Part shown: piece after piece, positions 1-8,917 of the stretch
Numbering within the stretch: the first letter of the stretch is position 1
How the letters are laid out: every line of letters begins with the position of its first letter
NCBI RefSeq assembly: GCF_024347635.1
Contig: NZ_AP025510.1
Location: 2,046,001 to 2,110,000 of the forward strand
DNA: 64,000 bases
From: Vibrio tasmaniensis
Lineage (GTDB): Bacteria; Pseudomonadota; Gammaproteobacteria; Enterobacterales; Vibrionaceae
Reading direction: 5' to 3'
The notes under the pieces: generated by a model
Told to the model about the DNA's origin: nothing
Seen by the model: only the letters and a program-made list of their open reading frames with translations
The model's database searches: none
Position numbers and translations under genes: made by a program

Positions 1-993
1 AGCTTTCTCTCTGTTTTGGATAAGGTGTCTCAACTCGCGCCAATCGAAAGACCGATTCTGATCATTGGTGAACGCGGTACGGGTAAAGAGCTAATCGCTC
101 AAAGGTTGCATTACCTTTCAAGGCGCTGGGATCAACCCTTAATCTCACTGAACTGCTCAACACTCAGTGAAGGATTAATTGATTCAGAGCTGTTTGGTCA
201 TGAATCTGGCTCCTTTACGGGTTCGAAAGGGCGTCATCAAGGTCGCTTTGAAAGGGCTGAAGGTGGGACTTTATTCTTAGATGAGCTGGCGACCACTCCC
301 CTTGCTGTTCAAGAGAAGCTGTTACGTGTTATTGAATACGGGCAATATGAACGTGTCGGTGGACAAAAGGCGCTAAGTGCCAATGTAAGACTGGTGTGTG
401 CGACTAATGCCGACTTGCCAGACATGGCGTTAAAGGGCGAATTTAGAGCCGATTTATTAGATAGATTGGCGTTTGACGTCATTACTATTCCTCCTCTTCG
501 CGAGCGAAAAGAAGACATCACGCTGCTAGCAGAATACTACGCGATTAAGATGTGTCGAGAATTAGAGTTGGATCTGTTTGTCGGTTTTGCTCCAGCTGCT
601 GTTGAAGCACTATTGGATTATTCTTGGCCGGGAAATGTGCGAGAACTCAAAAACGTCATTGAGCGTGCTATCTATCAACACGGAAAAAACCCATATCCTG
701 TTGAATCTTTAGTGTTTAACCCATTTAAACCCGCATGGAAAACAGAGCAAGATTCCGCGCACGAAACTGACAATGAGCCGTCTAACAGCCATACTTCATT
801 AGAGCACTCGTTTTCTTTGCCGCTTGATTACAAAGCATGGCAAGAACAACAAGACATCAAGCTACTCAATCAAGCCCTAAAACAGAGTAAGTATAACCAG
901 AAACAAGCCGCTGAATTACTTGGATTAACCTACAACCAATTACGAGGAATGGTGAGGAAGTACTCGATTGTCGGACAAGCAAACGATAAATAG
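1..993 (+). CDS. pspF: Phage shock operon activator PspF (5' end cut by window edge)
   Basis: Sigma54-dependent enhancer-binding protein that switches on the phage-shock genes under envelope stress. The reading frame is open to base 1, so the true start lies outside; the first visible residues (SFLSVLDKVSQLAP) align with residues about 14-27 of E. coli PspF. Visible features: Walker A GERGTGKE, the sigma54-contact loop (here GSFTGS rather than the usual GAFTGA), Walker B GGTLFLDE, the arginine-rich LRER region, a variable linker, and a C-terminal Fis-type helix-turn-helix (QAAELLGLTYNQLR). There is no receiver domain, as expected for PspF, which is controlled by PspA binding. It sits beside sapABCDF as in E. 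coli; pspABC would lie off the left edge. Confidence 0.95.
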   Translation, partial: SFLSVLDKVSQLAPIERPILIIGERGTGKELIAQRLHYLSRRWDQPLISLNCSTLSEGLIDSELFGHESGSFTGSKGRHQGRFERAEGGTLFLDELATTPLAVQEKLLRVIEYGQYERVGGQKALSANVRLVCATNADLPDMALKGEFRADLLDRLAFDVITIPPLRERKEDITLLAEYYAIKMCRELELDLFVGFAPAAVEALLDYSWPGNVRELKNVIERAIYQHGKNPYPVESLVFNPFKPAWKTEQDSAHETDNEPSNSHTSLEHSFSLPLDYKAWQEQQDIKLLNQALKQSKYNQKQAAELLGLTYNQLRGMVRKYSIVGQANDK

Positions 994-1095
994 CTATCCA
1001 CACTTGATTATTATTTGGAGCCGAATAAATAAAATGTTAAATTGTCCGGATCTTGAGGCTCCTCTAACGCCTCGTTTCGAAAAGTATTTCTTTTT

Positions 1096-2718
1096 ATGAA
1101 AGCACTAATAAGACTATCACTGAGCATCTGCACGCTGAGCTTTTTAGCTGGATGTGGTGAGAGTGTCACTCACGAGCAAATCCGTGAAAAAGGCTTCATT
1201 TATTGCGGCCAAGGTAATCCTAGTACCTTCAATCCACAATTGGTTGATAGTGGCATTACCTCAGAATCACTGAGCCCTCAAATTTTCGATACCCTGCTCA
1301 CTCTTGATCCTATGACTTACCGACCAAAACAGAACTTGGCAACAAGCTGGTCTGTCGATAAATCAGGTACAGAGTACACTTTCAAGCTGCGCCCTAATGT
1401 TGCGTTTCAAACCACAGATTGGTTTACCCCAACCCGCAGTATGAATGCACAGGATGTAGTCTTTAGTTTTGAACGTATCATTGATAGTTCAAACCCGTTT
1501 CATTATGTGGGCGGCGGTTTATATCCATGGTTCGCAGGCATCGACTTTCAAAACCTGATTGTTGAAATCACGGCGGTCGATGACCTAACGGTGAAATTCC
1601 AATTAAGTCGTCCAGACAATTCATTCCTCAACAATATCGCCACCAGCTATGCGGTCATTCATTCTAAAGAATATGCCAACAAGCTCATTGCTACGGATGA
1701 GAAAAATGAAATGGACTCCAAGCCCGTTGGCACCGGCCCTTTCTACTTAGATGAATACCAAATCAACGATCTTGTACGCTTGAAAAAAAACAAGCATTAC
1801 TGGAAAGGTGCCGTACAAATGGACCAAGTAGTGTTTGATACATCACAACGTGGAACAGGAACACTTGCCAAACTTCTACGCAGTGAGTGTGACGTGTTGA
1901 ACTCACCGATTTCGAGTCAGATCCCTATTATTCAAGCACATGAAGAGTTGAAGATTTCCGCCACGCCTGCAGTCAATGTCTCTTTCATCGCGCTTAACAC
2001 TGAGCATCCAGCACTGCGTGACTCACGAGTGCGTAAAGCACTGAACTTGGCTATCAATCGTCAGAATATTCTTGATTCTGTGTACTACGGTACCGGTACA
2101 AAAGCCTACACGTTACTTCCCCCTACTTCTTGGGCTTATCAAAAAGACAGCGTTCAAGTTCGCTATGATCGAAACTACGCGATCGCACTTCTTAGAGAGG
2201 CCGGTGTAGAACCGGGGTTAGAGCTTTCAATGTGGGTGCCACTAGAGCCACGCGCATACAATCCAAGTCCAAGAAAAACGGCAGAACTGATCCAAGCAAA
2301 CTTGGCTGATATTGGTATTGAATTGAAACTCTATACCGACGACCGATTTGACCGAACACAGCTGTCTTCAATTTCCTCAACAGATTTGTTACTCACAGGT
2401 TGGATTGGCAGTACGGGCGACCCAGACAACTTCTTACGTCCACTTCTCTCATGTAGCTCAGAACGCGCAGGATTAAACGTCTCTATGTGGTGCAACTCAG
2501 ACTTTGATTTCCTTCTCGACTTGGCATTAGAAATCAATCAACAAAGGCACCGTGTTAACTTATATCGACAAGCCCAAAACATTCTCAATGAAGAAGTTCC
2601 TGTGATCCCTCTTGCGCATGGCGTGCAATTCCGCGTGCACGATCGTTCGCTAACGGGTTTTAAACACAGCCCTTTTAATGCTCAACCTTTTGACCAAGTA
2701 AGAAGAGAGGTGCGCTGA
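1096..2718 (+). CDS. sapA: SapA, peptide-type ABC transporter substrate-binding lipoprotein
   Basis: Solute-binding protein of family 5 (DppA/OppA type) for the Sap transporter, linked in enterics to antimicrobial-peptide resistance and K+ uptake (Trk) support. 540 aa. The N-terminus is a lipoprotein signal with lipobox LAGC and Cys at residue 20, so the protein is probably lipid-anchored. Family features include the region NPSTFNPQLVDS and the ligand-binding lobe motif KPVGTGPFYL. The start has only a weak upstream purine run. The stop overlaps the sapB start (TGATG), which indicates translational coupling. Ligand cannot be read from sequence. Confidence 0.9.
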   Translation: MKALIRLSLSICTLSFLAGCGESVTHEQIREKGFIYCGQGNPSTFNPQLVDSGITSESLSPQIFDTLLTLDPMTYRPKQNLATSWSVDKSGTEYTFKLRPNVAFQTTDWFTPTRSMNAQDVVFSFERIIDSSNPFHYVGGGLYPWFAGIDFQNLIVEITAVDDLTVKFQLSRPDNSFLNNIATSYAVIHSKEYANKLIATDEKNEMDSKPVGTGPFYLDEYQINDLVRLKKNKHYWKGAVQMDQVVFDTSQRGTGTLAKLLRSECDVLNSPISSQIPIIQAHEELKISATPAVNVSFIALNTEHPALRDSRVRKALNLAINRQNILDSVYYGTGTKAYTLLPPTSWAYQKDSVQVRYDRNYAIALLREAGVEPGLELSMWVPLEPRAYNPSPRKTAELIQANLADIGIELKLYTDDRFDRTQLSSISSTDLLLTGWIGSTGDPDNFLRPLLSCSSERAGLNVSMWCNSDFDFLLDLALEINQQRHRVNLYRQAQNILNEEVPVIPLAHGVQFRVHDRSLTGFKHSPFNAQPFDQVRREVR

Positions 2719-3680
2719 TGTTTTGGTATACATTAAGACGTATCAACCTCTTCGTTATCACGCTTGCGATCCTAACTATCGTCGGCTTTTCGTTACTCCG
2801 ACTGGATCAAACCTCACCTTGGGCTATTCAAGATTTTTGGCCCGGTTGGCTTAGCTATATAGCGGAATTGTCGACACTGAACTTCGGCCTGAGCAAACAC
2901 GGCGTGCCTATCATCGATGAGTTGGCCGTGGTATTCCCTGCGACGTTAGAACTGTGCTTCTTTGCTTTTTTACTCGCACTGTTTATCGGCATCCCTTTCG
3001 GCACAATTGCTGGTATGAGACAAGGCAAGTTTGTTGATACCACCATATCGTTTACTTCAATGGCAGGTTACTCAGCACCTATATTTTGGGTCGCATTACT
3101 AATGATCATGGTGTTTTCATTGCACTTTGAGATGTTCCCTGTTGGGGGGCGATACGATCTACTTTACGAAATTGAACACGTCACTGGTTTCGCGATGATT
3201 GATGCCTTTTTTGCCGAAGGTAACTATCGAGCACACGCCCTACAGAGCGTAATCGACCACATGGCGTTACCTTGTCTTGTTTTGGCGCTCGCTCCAACAA
3301 CTCAGGTTATCCGACTCATGAGAGCATCCGTAGCCGAAGTGATGGCTCAAAACTACATCCGCGCAGCACGAATCAAAGGTCTTTCAACAAGAGAGATCGT
3401 CACTCAACACGTATTAAGAAATGCAATACCACCGATTATTCCTAAGGTCGGCGTTCAACTCTCCAGTATGTTAACGCTCGCGATCATCACCGAGTCTATC
3501 TTTAACTGGCCGGGCATTGGCCGCTGGTTACTGGATGCATTATCTAATCAAGATTACGTTTCTATTCAAGCTGGCGTAATTGTGGTGGCAACCTTGGTTT
3601 TGACCGCGAATATACTGTCTGATCTACTGGGCGCGATGGTCAATCCTCTGGTAAGGAAGGAATGGTATGCTAACAAATAA
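2718..3680 (+). CDS. sapB: SapB, ABC transporter permease
   Basis: Inner-membrane permease subunit of the Sap transporter, DppB/OppB family, 320 aa. It begins with the usual hydrophobic helix (residues about 9-27) followed by a periplasmic segment and five further membrane helices. The EAA loop that docks the ATPase is seen as IRAARIKGLSTREIVTQHVL. ATG overlaps the sapA stop by one base, and the end overlaps sapC by 14 bases, so sapABCDF is a tightly coupled operon. Adjacent ATPases SapD and SapF complete the complex. Confidence 0.92.
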   Translation: MFWYTLRRINLFVITLAILTIVGFSLLRLDQTSPWAIQDFWPGWLSYIAELSTLNFGLSKHGVPIIDELAVVFPATLELCFFAFLLALFIGIPFGTIAGMRQGKFVDTTISFTSMAGYSAPIFWVALLMIMVFSLHFEMFPVGGRYDLLYEIEHVTGFAMIDAFFAEGNYRAHALQSVIDHMALPCLVLALAPTTQVIRLMRASVAEVMAQNYIRAARIKGLSTREIVTQHVLRNAIPPIIPKVGVQLSSMLTLAIITESIFNWPGIGRWLLDALSNQDYVSIQAGVIVVATLVLTANILSDLLGAMVNPLVRKEWYANK

Positions 3681-4554
3681 CGTCTACCAAGAAGAACAGA
3701 TTCCAACCCAGTTCGAGCGTTTCTGGCGCAGCTTTCGTGGCAATAATCTCGCTATGTTTGGCCTGTGGTGTTTGGTATTGATCATTCTGATCACTATCAC
3801 TTCACCATGGTTAGCACCGCATGATGCTCAAGAGCAAACGGGCCACCTATTAACGCCTCCCTCTTGGGATCCTTCTGGAACAGTTGAATATTTTCTAGGT
3901 ACTGATGATTTAGGGCGAGATATTCTATCCCGTCTGATTATTGGCTCTCAACTGACGTTTGGTGCCGCAGTCGTGATTACCTTTATCGCTGCCGTGATTG
4001 GTTGTCTGATTGGTGTACTTGCGGGTATGACTCGTGGGTTGCTATCAAGTACGCTAAACCACCTGCTTGATACCGTTATGTCGATTCCGTCGCTACTACT
4101 CGCGATTATCTTCGTGGCGTTTCTTGGCTTTGGCGAGTTTAATATCTTGCTTGCCTTGTGTTTGGCATTGATTCCGCGCTTTATTCGTTCGGTGTACATT
4201 GCCGTGCACGCTGAGGTAGAAAAAGACTATATTTTAGCTTCGCGCCTCGATGGTGCGAATGACTTCTACCTGTTATGGAATTCAATCCTTCCTAATATTC
4301 TTACCGTGGTGGCACTTGAAATTACACTGGCATTGTCAGTCGCTATTCTTGATATCACGGCTTTGGGTTTCTTGGGGCTTGGCGCTCAAGCGCCGAGTAC
4401 TGAATGGGGCTCAATTTTGGGTGACTCTGTAGAGTTAATTTACCTTGCGCCATGGACAGTCACCCTACCCGGCTTAGCCATTATGTTTACAGTGATCGTG
4501 ATTAACCTCGTCGGTGAAGGTGTTCGCCAAGCGCTAAATGCAGGAATCGAATAA
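3667..4554 (+). CDS. sapC: SapC, ABC transporter permease
   Basis: Second permease of the Sap transporter, DppC/OppC family, 295 aa. It has the typical N-terminal cytoplasmic segment and first helix, then the motif [19 protein letters not shown] found after the first periplasmic loop in this family, then five membrane helices. The EAA-like loop is [20 protein letters not shown]. It starts inside the end of sapB and its stop overlaps the sapD start (ATAATG), so it is co-translated with its neighbours. Confidence 0.92.
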   Translation: MLTNNVYQEEQIPTQFERFWRSFRGNNLAMFGLWCLVLIILITITSPWLAPHDAQEQTGHLLTPPSWDPSGTVEYFLGTDDLGRDILSRLIIGSQLTFGAAVVITFIAAVIGCLIGVLAGMTRGLLSSTLNHLLDTVMSIPSLLLAIIFVAFLGFGEFNILLALCLALIPRFIRSVYIAVHAEVEKDYILASRLDGANDFYLLWNSILPNILTVVALEITLALSVAILDITALGFLGLGAQAPSTEWGSILGDSVELIYLAPWTVTLPGLAIMFTVIVINLVGEGVRQALNAGIE

Positions 4555-5555
4555 TGCCGTTACTTGATATTCGACATCTAACTATCGAGATTGAGACCCC
4601 TCAAGGGATGGTTAAAGCCGTGGACCGAATGAGTATTACCCTCAATGAGGGTGAAATTCGTGGCTTAGTAGGTGAATCAGGTTCTGGTAAGAGCTTGGTT
4701 GCAAAAGCGATCGTTGGTGTTTGCAAAGAAAACTGGAAAGTGTCTGCCGACCGAATGCGCCTAGGTAATATCGACCTGCTACAACTGACGCCCAAAGAAC
4801 GACGCCGTGTGATCGCTCGCGATATCGCGATGATCTTCCAAGAACCATCGACGTGTCTTGACCCTTCCGAAAAAGTGGGACGACAGCTGATAGAGGCGAT
4901 CCCTTCGCGTTCATTTGAAGGCCGATGGTGGCAAAGGTTTAAGTGGCGAAAAAAGCAAGCAATAGCATTACTGCATAAAGTGGGTATCAAAAATCACTCT
5001 CACCTAATGGATAGTTACTCTTATGAGCTAACGGATGGTGAGTGTCAAAAAGTCATGATCGCCATGGCGATTGCTGCCAAGCCAAAAGTACTAATAGCCG
5101 ATGAGCCAACCAACGATTTAGACCCGATCACGCAATCTCAAATATTGCGCTTATTGAGCCGAATGAATCAACTACATAACACGACGATTCTTCTCATCGG
5201 GCACGATTTAACGACCATAACTCAATGGGCAACAAGAATCACGGTGATGTACTGCGGTCAGTCGGTTGAGTCAGCAGATACGGCAAAACTATTGGATGTA
5301 CCAAAGCACCCTTACACTGTCGCACTGTTAAAAGCGATGCCCGACTTTAATGACTGGATTCCCCATAAAGAAAAATTGCAATCTTTACCAGGCTCAATTC
5401 CGCCGCTGCAGCACCTTCCGATTGGTTGTCGACTGGGTCCTCGTTGTCCATACGCGCAAAGACAGTGTGTCGAAATACCATATACCAAACGCATAAAGAC
5501 CCACAAATTTAACTGCCATTTCCCGCTGAATATGGAGAAGAAAAAGAAATCATGA
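4554..5555 (+). CDS. sapD: SapD, ABC transporter ATPase
   Basis: Cytoplasmic ATPase of the Sap transporter, DppD/OppD family, 333 aa. Walker A is GESGSGKS (about residue 40) and Walker B is [10 protein letters not shown]. The ABC signature is LTDGE instead of LSGGQ, a departure also present in E. coli SapD (LTEGE), so it is characteristic rather than damage. The C-terminal oligopeptide-transporter extension carries the cysteine cluster [14 protein letters not shown] typical of this family, which may bind an iron-sulfur cluster. Overlaps sapC and sapF by a few bases. Confidence 0.92.
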   Translation: MPLLDIRHLTIEIETPQGMVKAVDRMSITLNEGEIRGLVGESGSGKSLVAKAIVGVCKENWKVSADRMRLGNIDLLQLTPKERRRVIARDIAMIFQEPSTCLDPSEKVGRQLIEAIPSRSFEGRWWQRFKWRKKQAIALLHKVGIKNHSHLMDSYSYELTDGECQKVMIAMAIAAKPKVLIADEPTNDLDPITQSQILRLLSRMNQLHNTTILLIGHDLTTITQWATRITVMYCGQSVESADTAKLLDVPKHPYTVALLKAMPDFNDWIPHKEKLQSLPGSIPPLQHLPIGCRLGPRCPYAQRQCVEIPYTKRIKTHKFNCHFPLNMEKKKKS

Positions 5556-6334
5556 GTGCATTATTAGAAGTCAGTGATTTATCTAAAGACTTTACGACTC
5601 GCTCTGGTCTTTTCCGTAAAAAGATTCACCAGGCAGTGAAACCGGTTAGCTTTTCCCTTGAAGCGGGGCAGACGATTGGTTTTATCGGTCAGAATGGTTC
5701 AGGAAAATCAACATTGGCAAGAATGTTAGCGGGTATGGTAGAGCCAACAGCGGGTGAGATCCGAGTAAACGGCGAAAAGCTAGAACACAAAGACTACTCA
5801 ACTCGCTGTAAACTGATTCGAATGATCTTCCAAGATCCGAACACCTCGCTAAACCCGCGCATCCAGATTGGTCGAATCCTTGAAGGGCCATTGAAGCGAA
5901 ACACCAACATGCCACCAGAAGCTCGTATGCGCCGCGTGAAGGACACATTGTTACGTGTTGGGCTTTTACCAGAACATGCTTACTTCTATCCTCAGATGCT
6001 TGCCGCAGGCCAGAAGCAAAGAGTTTGTTTGGCTCGTGCGTTGATACTTCAGCCTTCCATTATTGTTGCTGATGAAGCGTTGAATGGTTTGGATATGGCG
6101 ATGCGTTCGCAAATCATCAATCTGTTCTTAGAACTTCAAGAAGAGATGGGCGTATCATTCGTTTATGTTTCTCAACACATCGGCATTGTTAAACACATCA
6201 CCGATAAGATCATCGTCATGCACGAAGGCAATGTGGTTGAAAGTGGCGAAACGCATGAAGTCCTGACCAACCCGACTCACCAAATCACACAAAGGTTAGT
6301 TGAGAGCCATTTCTATAAAGCACCAAACCATTAA
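5552..6334 (+). CDS. sapF: SapF, ABC transporter ATPase
   Basis: Second cytoplasmic ATPase of the Sap transporter, DppF/OppF family, 260 aa. Walker A is GQNGSGKS, the Q-loop is [12 protein letters not shown], Walker B is [12 protein letters not shown] and the switch histidine lies in SQHIG. The signature region reads [10 protein letters not shown], a deviation from LSGGQ also seen in E. coli SapF (MLAPGQKQR). It is shorter than SapD because it lacks the C-terminal cysteine-rich extension. ATG overlaps the sapD stop by four bases. Confidence 0.92.
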   Translation: MSALLEVSDLSKDFTTRSGLFRKKIHQAVKPVSFSLEAGQTIGFIGQNGSGKSTLARMLAGMVEPTAGEIRVNGEKLEHKDYSTRCKLIRMIFQDPNTSLNPRIQIGRILEGPLKRNTNMPPEARMRRVKDTLLRVGLLPEHAYFYPQMLAAGQKQRVCLARALILQPSIIVADEALNGLDMAMRSQIINLFLELQEEMGVSFVYVSQHIGIVKHITDKIIVMHEGNVVESGETHEVLTNPTHQITQRLVESHFYKAPNH

Positions 6335-6369
6335 GCTGTGATCGCGCGATATTCAGCAAGGGGAAAGAT

Positions 6370-7149
6370 ATGTTACCAACCGCTTCAATGCTTTCCCTCT
6401 TGTTGGCGCTGCTGTCCTTTAACGCAGCGAGCACACCTCTTACCTGGCTAGATAGAACCTTCGTCGAAACAACCTTTTATCACGTCGCACTTCAACACGA
6501 ATATTCGCAAGGCAATAAGCCACTCGCAAAATGGAAACAGCCTATCAAGGTATGGGTTGATCATCGAGTGGGTGATGAAGAGCTGCATCAGGAGCTCACG
6601 GAACTGCACATTCAACATTTGTCCGAAGTCACCCAGCACCCTATAACAATTGTAAAAAAAGAGTCTGAAGCGAACGTGAAATGGATATACACAAAGCAGA
6701 GTCAGTGGGTATCTGAAGCGAAATCGATACTCAAACTCAGATCAACTCAGCATTTAGATAATGCTATTTGCACTGCGGGTTATCGAACCAATTCTACAGG
6801 TGAGATTGTTTACGCAGGGGTTATTATTCCAGTTGATCAAGCAAGATCGCGAGGTAAGCTGGTCGCATGTATTGTTGAAGAAATCACACAGGTACTTGGG
6901 TTACCCAATGACTCAGACAAAGCCTACCCTTCTATATTCAATGACTACACGCCTGAAGACTTATTATCACCACTAGATGTGGTGCTGCTAAAACTACTGT
7001 ATGAACCGGAATTAAAGGTTGGAATGACCGAAGCAGAAGCAAAGCCCATTGTTCAAAAGATATTGAAGAGATACAGCAAAACAGATGTACTTCAGCAAGC
7101 TTCTAAAGCCGCTCAACAAGCACCCTTGTATCAATTGATTGGGTACTAA
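6370..7149 (+). CDS. DUF2927 domain secreted protein, downstream of sapF
   Basis: 259 aa with an apparent cleavable signal peptide (hydrophobic residues about 5-20, LLLALLSFNAAS). The remainder resembles the DUF2927 family: a Cys-containing stretch ACIVEEITQVLGLPNDSD, then YPSIFND and PLDVVLLKLLYEPELKVGM, a layout that recalls zincin-type exported proteins, although I do not see a complete HExxH motif (VEEITQ sits at the equivalent place). It follows sapF by 35 bases on the same strand with a ribosome binding site (AAGGGGAAAG), so it is probably the last gene of the sap transcript. Function unknown. Confidence 0.75.
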   Translation: MLPTASMLSLLLALLSFNAASTPLTWLDRTFVETTFYHVALQHEYSQGNKPLAKWKQPIKVWVDHRVGDEELHQELTELHIQHLSEVTQHPITIVKKESEANVKWIYTKQSQWVSEAKSILKLRSTQHLDNAICTAGYRTNSTGEIVYAGVIIPVDQARSRGKLVACIVEEITQVLGLPNDSDKAYPSIFNDYTPEDLLSPLDVVLLKLLYEPELKVGMTEAEAKPIVQKILKRYSKTDVLQQASKAAQQAPLYQLIGY

Positions 7150-7271
7150 CGAAAATACGTTGAAAATAGCTTAGACGGGAGCAGTAGGAATATAGCGCTG
7201 CCTCAAAAGGCAACGCTGAATTACGATGTTGCTGTGTTACTGCGTTATTACGTTACTTGAACAAAAAAGTA

Positions 7272-7661
7272 TTAGCGCTTAGCAGCCTGCTTTTTCAATT
7301 CGAAGTCGAACTCATCCGGGAACAAGATAACACCTTCTTCCTGTTCGTTCGGGAACACAACAACGGCAAGCTCGTCGTCTTCTAGACCGTTAGTCCAACG
7401 GCTATGCCATTTGTTTAGTGAAATAGACTCCGCTTTACACTCAGACCAATCACCCGTCGCCCAAGACTCCGCAAACTCTTGATTTGGCCATACAGGAACA
7501 CAGTCTTCATCTTCTGTGTTCAGCATTACACAACCGTGTTCATCGGTTAAGATCCATACTTCACGGTTCGCTACGATTTCTTTCACACAGTACTTCAGGC
7601 GTTGCTCACCCGTATACTTATTGATTTCAGCGATTTTTTTATCGTCTAGCTGTGTAGTCAT
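7272..7661 (-). CDS. DUF2750 family protein
   Basis: 129-aa soluble acidic protein with no signal peptide. The pattern RLKYCVKEIVANREVWIL, then a segment with DEDCVPVWPNQEFAESWA, then a C-terminal VVVFPNEQEEGVILFPDEF fits the DUF2750 family. Function is unknown. It is convergent with the DUF2927 gene and has its own promoter space upstream (7662-7760), next to the ppaC terminator. Confidence 0.75.
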   Translation of the reverse strand: MTTQLDDKKIAEINKYTGEQRLKYCVKEIVANREVWILTDEHGCVMLNTEDEDCVPVWPNQEFAESWATGDWSECKAESISLNKWHSRWTNGLEDDELAVVVFPNEQEEGVILFPDEFDFELKKQAAKR

Positions 7662-7766
7662 CTCAATTTCCTACTTTAGTCAGTAACTTTGTTCTTAAAG
7701 CTATTTTACGCCGAGTGTTTTTAACTTCAAACATTATCGATGAAGAAGAAAGTCTACTTCAAAGAA

Positions 7767-7793
7767 AAACGCCTGCTAGATAAGCAGGCGTTT
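7767..7793 (-). terminator. Rho-independent terminator of ppaC
   Basis: Perfect 11-bp stem (AAACGCCTGCT / AGCAGGCGTTT) with loop AGATA. Read on the minus strand it is followed by TTTTTC, and it lies 18 bases past the ppaC stop. Confidence 0.85.
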
Positions 7794-7810
7794 ATAATTA
7801 AGCGACTTGA

Positions 7811-8716
7811 TTAAACAAGCTCGCCCTGAAGCCAAGGCCAACCTTGCTTCTTACGGCTCAATGTATTTTCCATCATCAATACACCGTCTTTCTCGAATTT
7901 AACCAGCTTATCAGCCCACTCACCTTTGTATAGAAGACGAGTCTGCGCAGTAGTGATGTCTGTTAGCATTACTGCAGCGAACGCTAGACCATCTTTCTCA
8001 CAACGCGCTTCAAGATCAGCTTCTAGAGCTTCGATCATGCCGTCTACTTGCTCAAGAGTCGCAAGCTCAACTTGACCAACAACAACATCACGACCGTTGA
8101 ACGGGTAGCCTTTAAGGTCTTTTTCTACTAGTTGTGCAGCAGATAGGCCTTCGATGTTTGTCTTAGCGATTAGAAGCGCTTTGATGAATGCATCAACGTC
8201 AGTCACACCAGCGATTTCAGCAAGCTCAGCAACCGCGTCTTTGTCTTTTTGAGTACATGTTGGAGAAGCAAAACCCACTGTGTCTGAAAGAATTGCAGAC
8301 ATCATCAGTTTAGCAATTTGTTGAGAGATAGCGTGACCTTCAATCTTGAACATGTTGAAAAGTACTGTGTTTGTACAGCCAACAGGCCAGATCCAAGCTT
8401 CCATAGGGTTAACTGTCATCACGTCGCCTAGACGGTGATGATCAACAATACCTACGATCTCAGCATCAGCTACATCGTCTGGTGCTTGTGCAAGATCTGA
8501 GTAATCTACTAGCCAGATTTTCTCACCAGCAACAGAAGTACGAAGCTCTGGAGACTCAGCGCCAGCCACTTCTAGAATGTGTTGAGTTTCGCGGTTGATC
8601 TCGCCTTGGCGAATTGGTGTCGCTTCCTCGCCACGAGCTTTAAGAAGCTCAGTTGCAACTAACGCACTACAAATACTGTCACTATCAGGGTTTTTGTGAC
8701 CAACAACTAAAATCAT
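7811..8716 (-). CDS. ppaC: Manganese-dependent inorganic pyrophosphatase (family II)
   Basis: Cytosolic enzyme hydrolysing pyrophosphate to phosphate, driving biosynthetic reactions. 301 aa, usual length for family II PPases. DHH-superfamily metal ligands are visible: GHKNPDSDS near the N-terminus, DYSD, and the signature VDHHRLGD around residues 92-98; the C-terminal DHHA2 domain ends with SRKKQGWPWL, which holds the substrate-binding SRKKQ motif. It is monocistronic, divergent from the putative metal transporter at 8918, and followed by a strong hairpin terminator. Confidence 0.95.
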   Translation of the reverse strand: MILVVGHKNPDSDSICSALVATELLKARGEEATPIRQGEINRETQHILEVAGAESPELRTSVAGEKIWLVDYSDLAQAPDDVADAEIVGIVDHHRLGDVMTVNPMEAWIWPVGCTNTVLFNMFKIEGHAISQQIAKLMMSAILSDTVGFASPTCTQKDKDAVAELAEIAGVTDVDAFIKALLIAKTNIEGLSAAQLVEKDLKGYPFNGRDVVVGQVELATLEQVDGMIEALEADLEARCEKDGLAFAAVMLTDITTAQTRLLYKGEWADKLVKFEKDGVLMMENTLSRKKQGWPWLQGELV

Positions 8717-8859
8717 GTTTCTTCCTATTACACTAACAATTATGACTCTACCTTTAGAGTCTCTCTTTATTAGGCATACTTTACCTCATTTTTTTAGATT
8801 GGTCATGTTTCGTGGGTTTAGCCATTGGTAACAAAAGATAAAAAAACAACGAATGCAAT

Positions 8860-8874
8860 TGATAATTATTATCA
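8860..8874. promoter_or_regulatory. Perfect Fur-box palindrome (7-1-7)
   Basis: TGATAATTATTATCA matches the 7-1-7 Fur consensus TGATAATnATTATCA at every position. It is centred about 50 bp upstream of the metal-transporter start at 8918, a position suitable for repression of that promoter; ppaC starts 144 bp away on the other side. Confidence 0.8.
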
Positions 8875-8917
8875 TTCGTATATGATTATCTTAATACACA
8901 AATTTTGAGTGACATTT

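Noticed and set aside
4601..4990. 129-aa antisense ORF in sapD
   Set aside because: Shadow of the sapD reading frame; no supporting start signal or family features.
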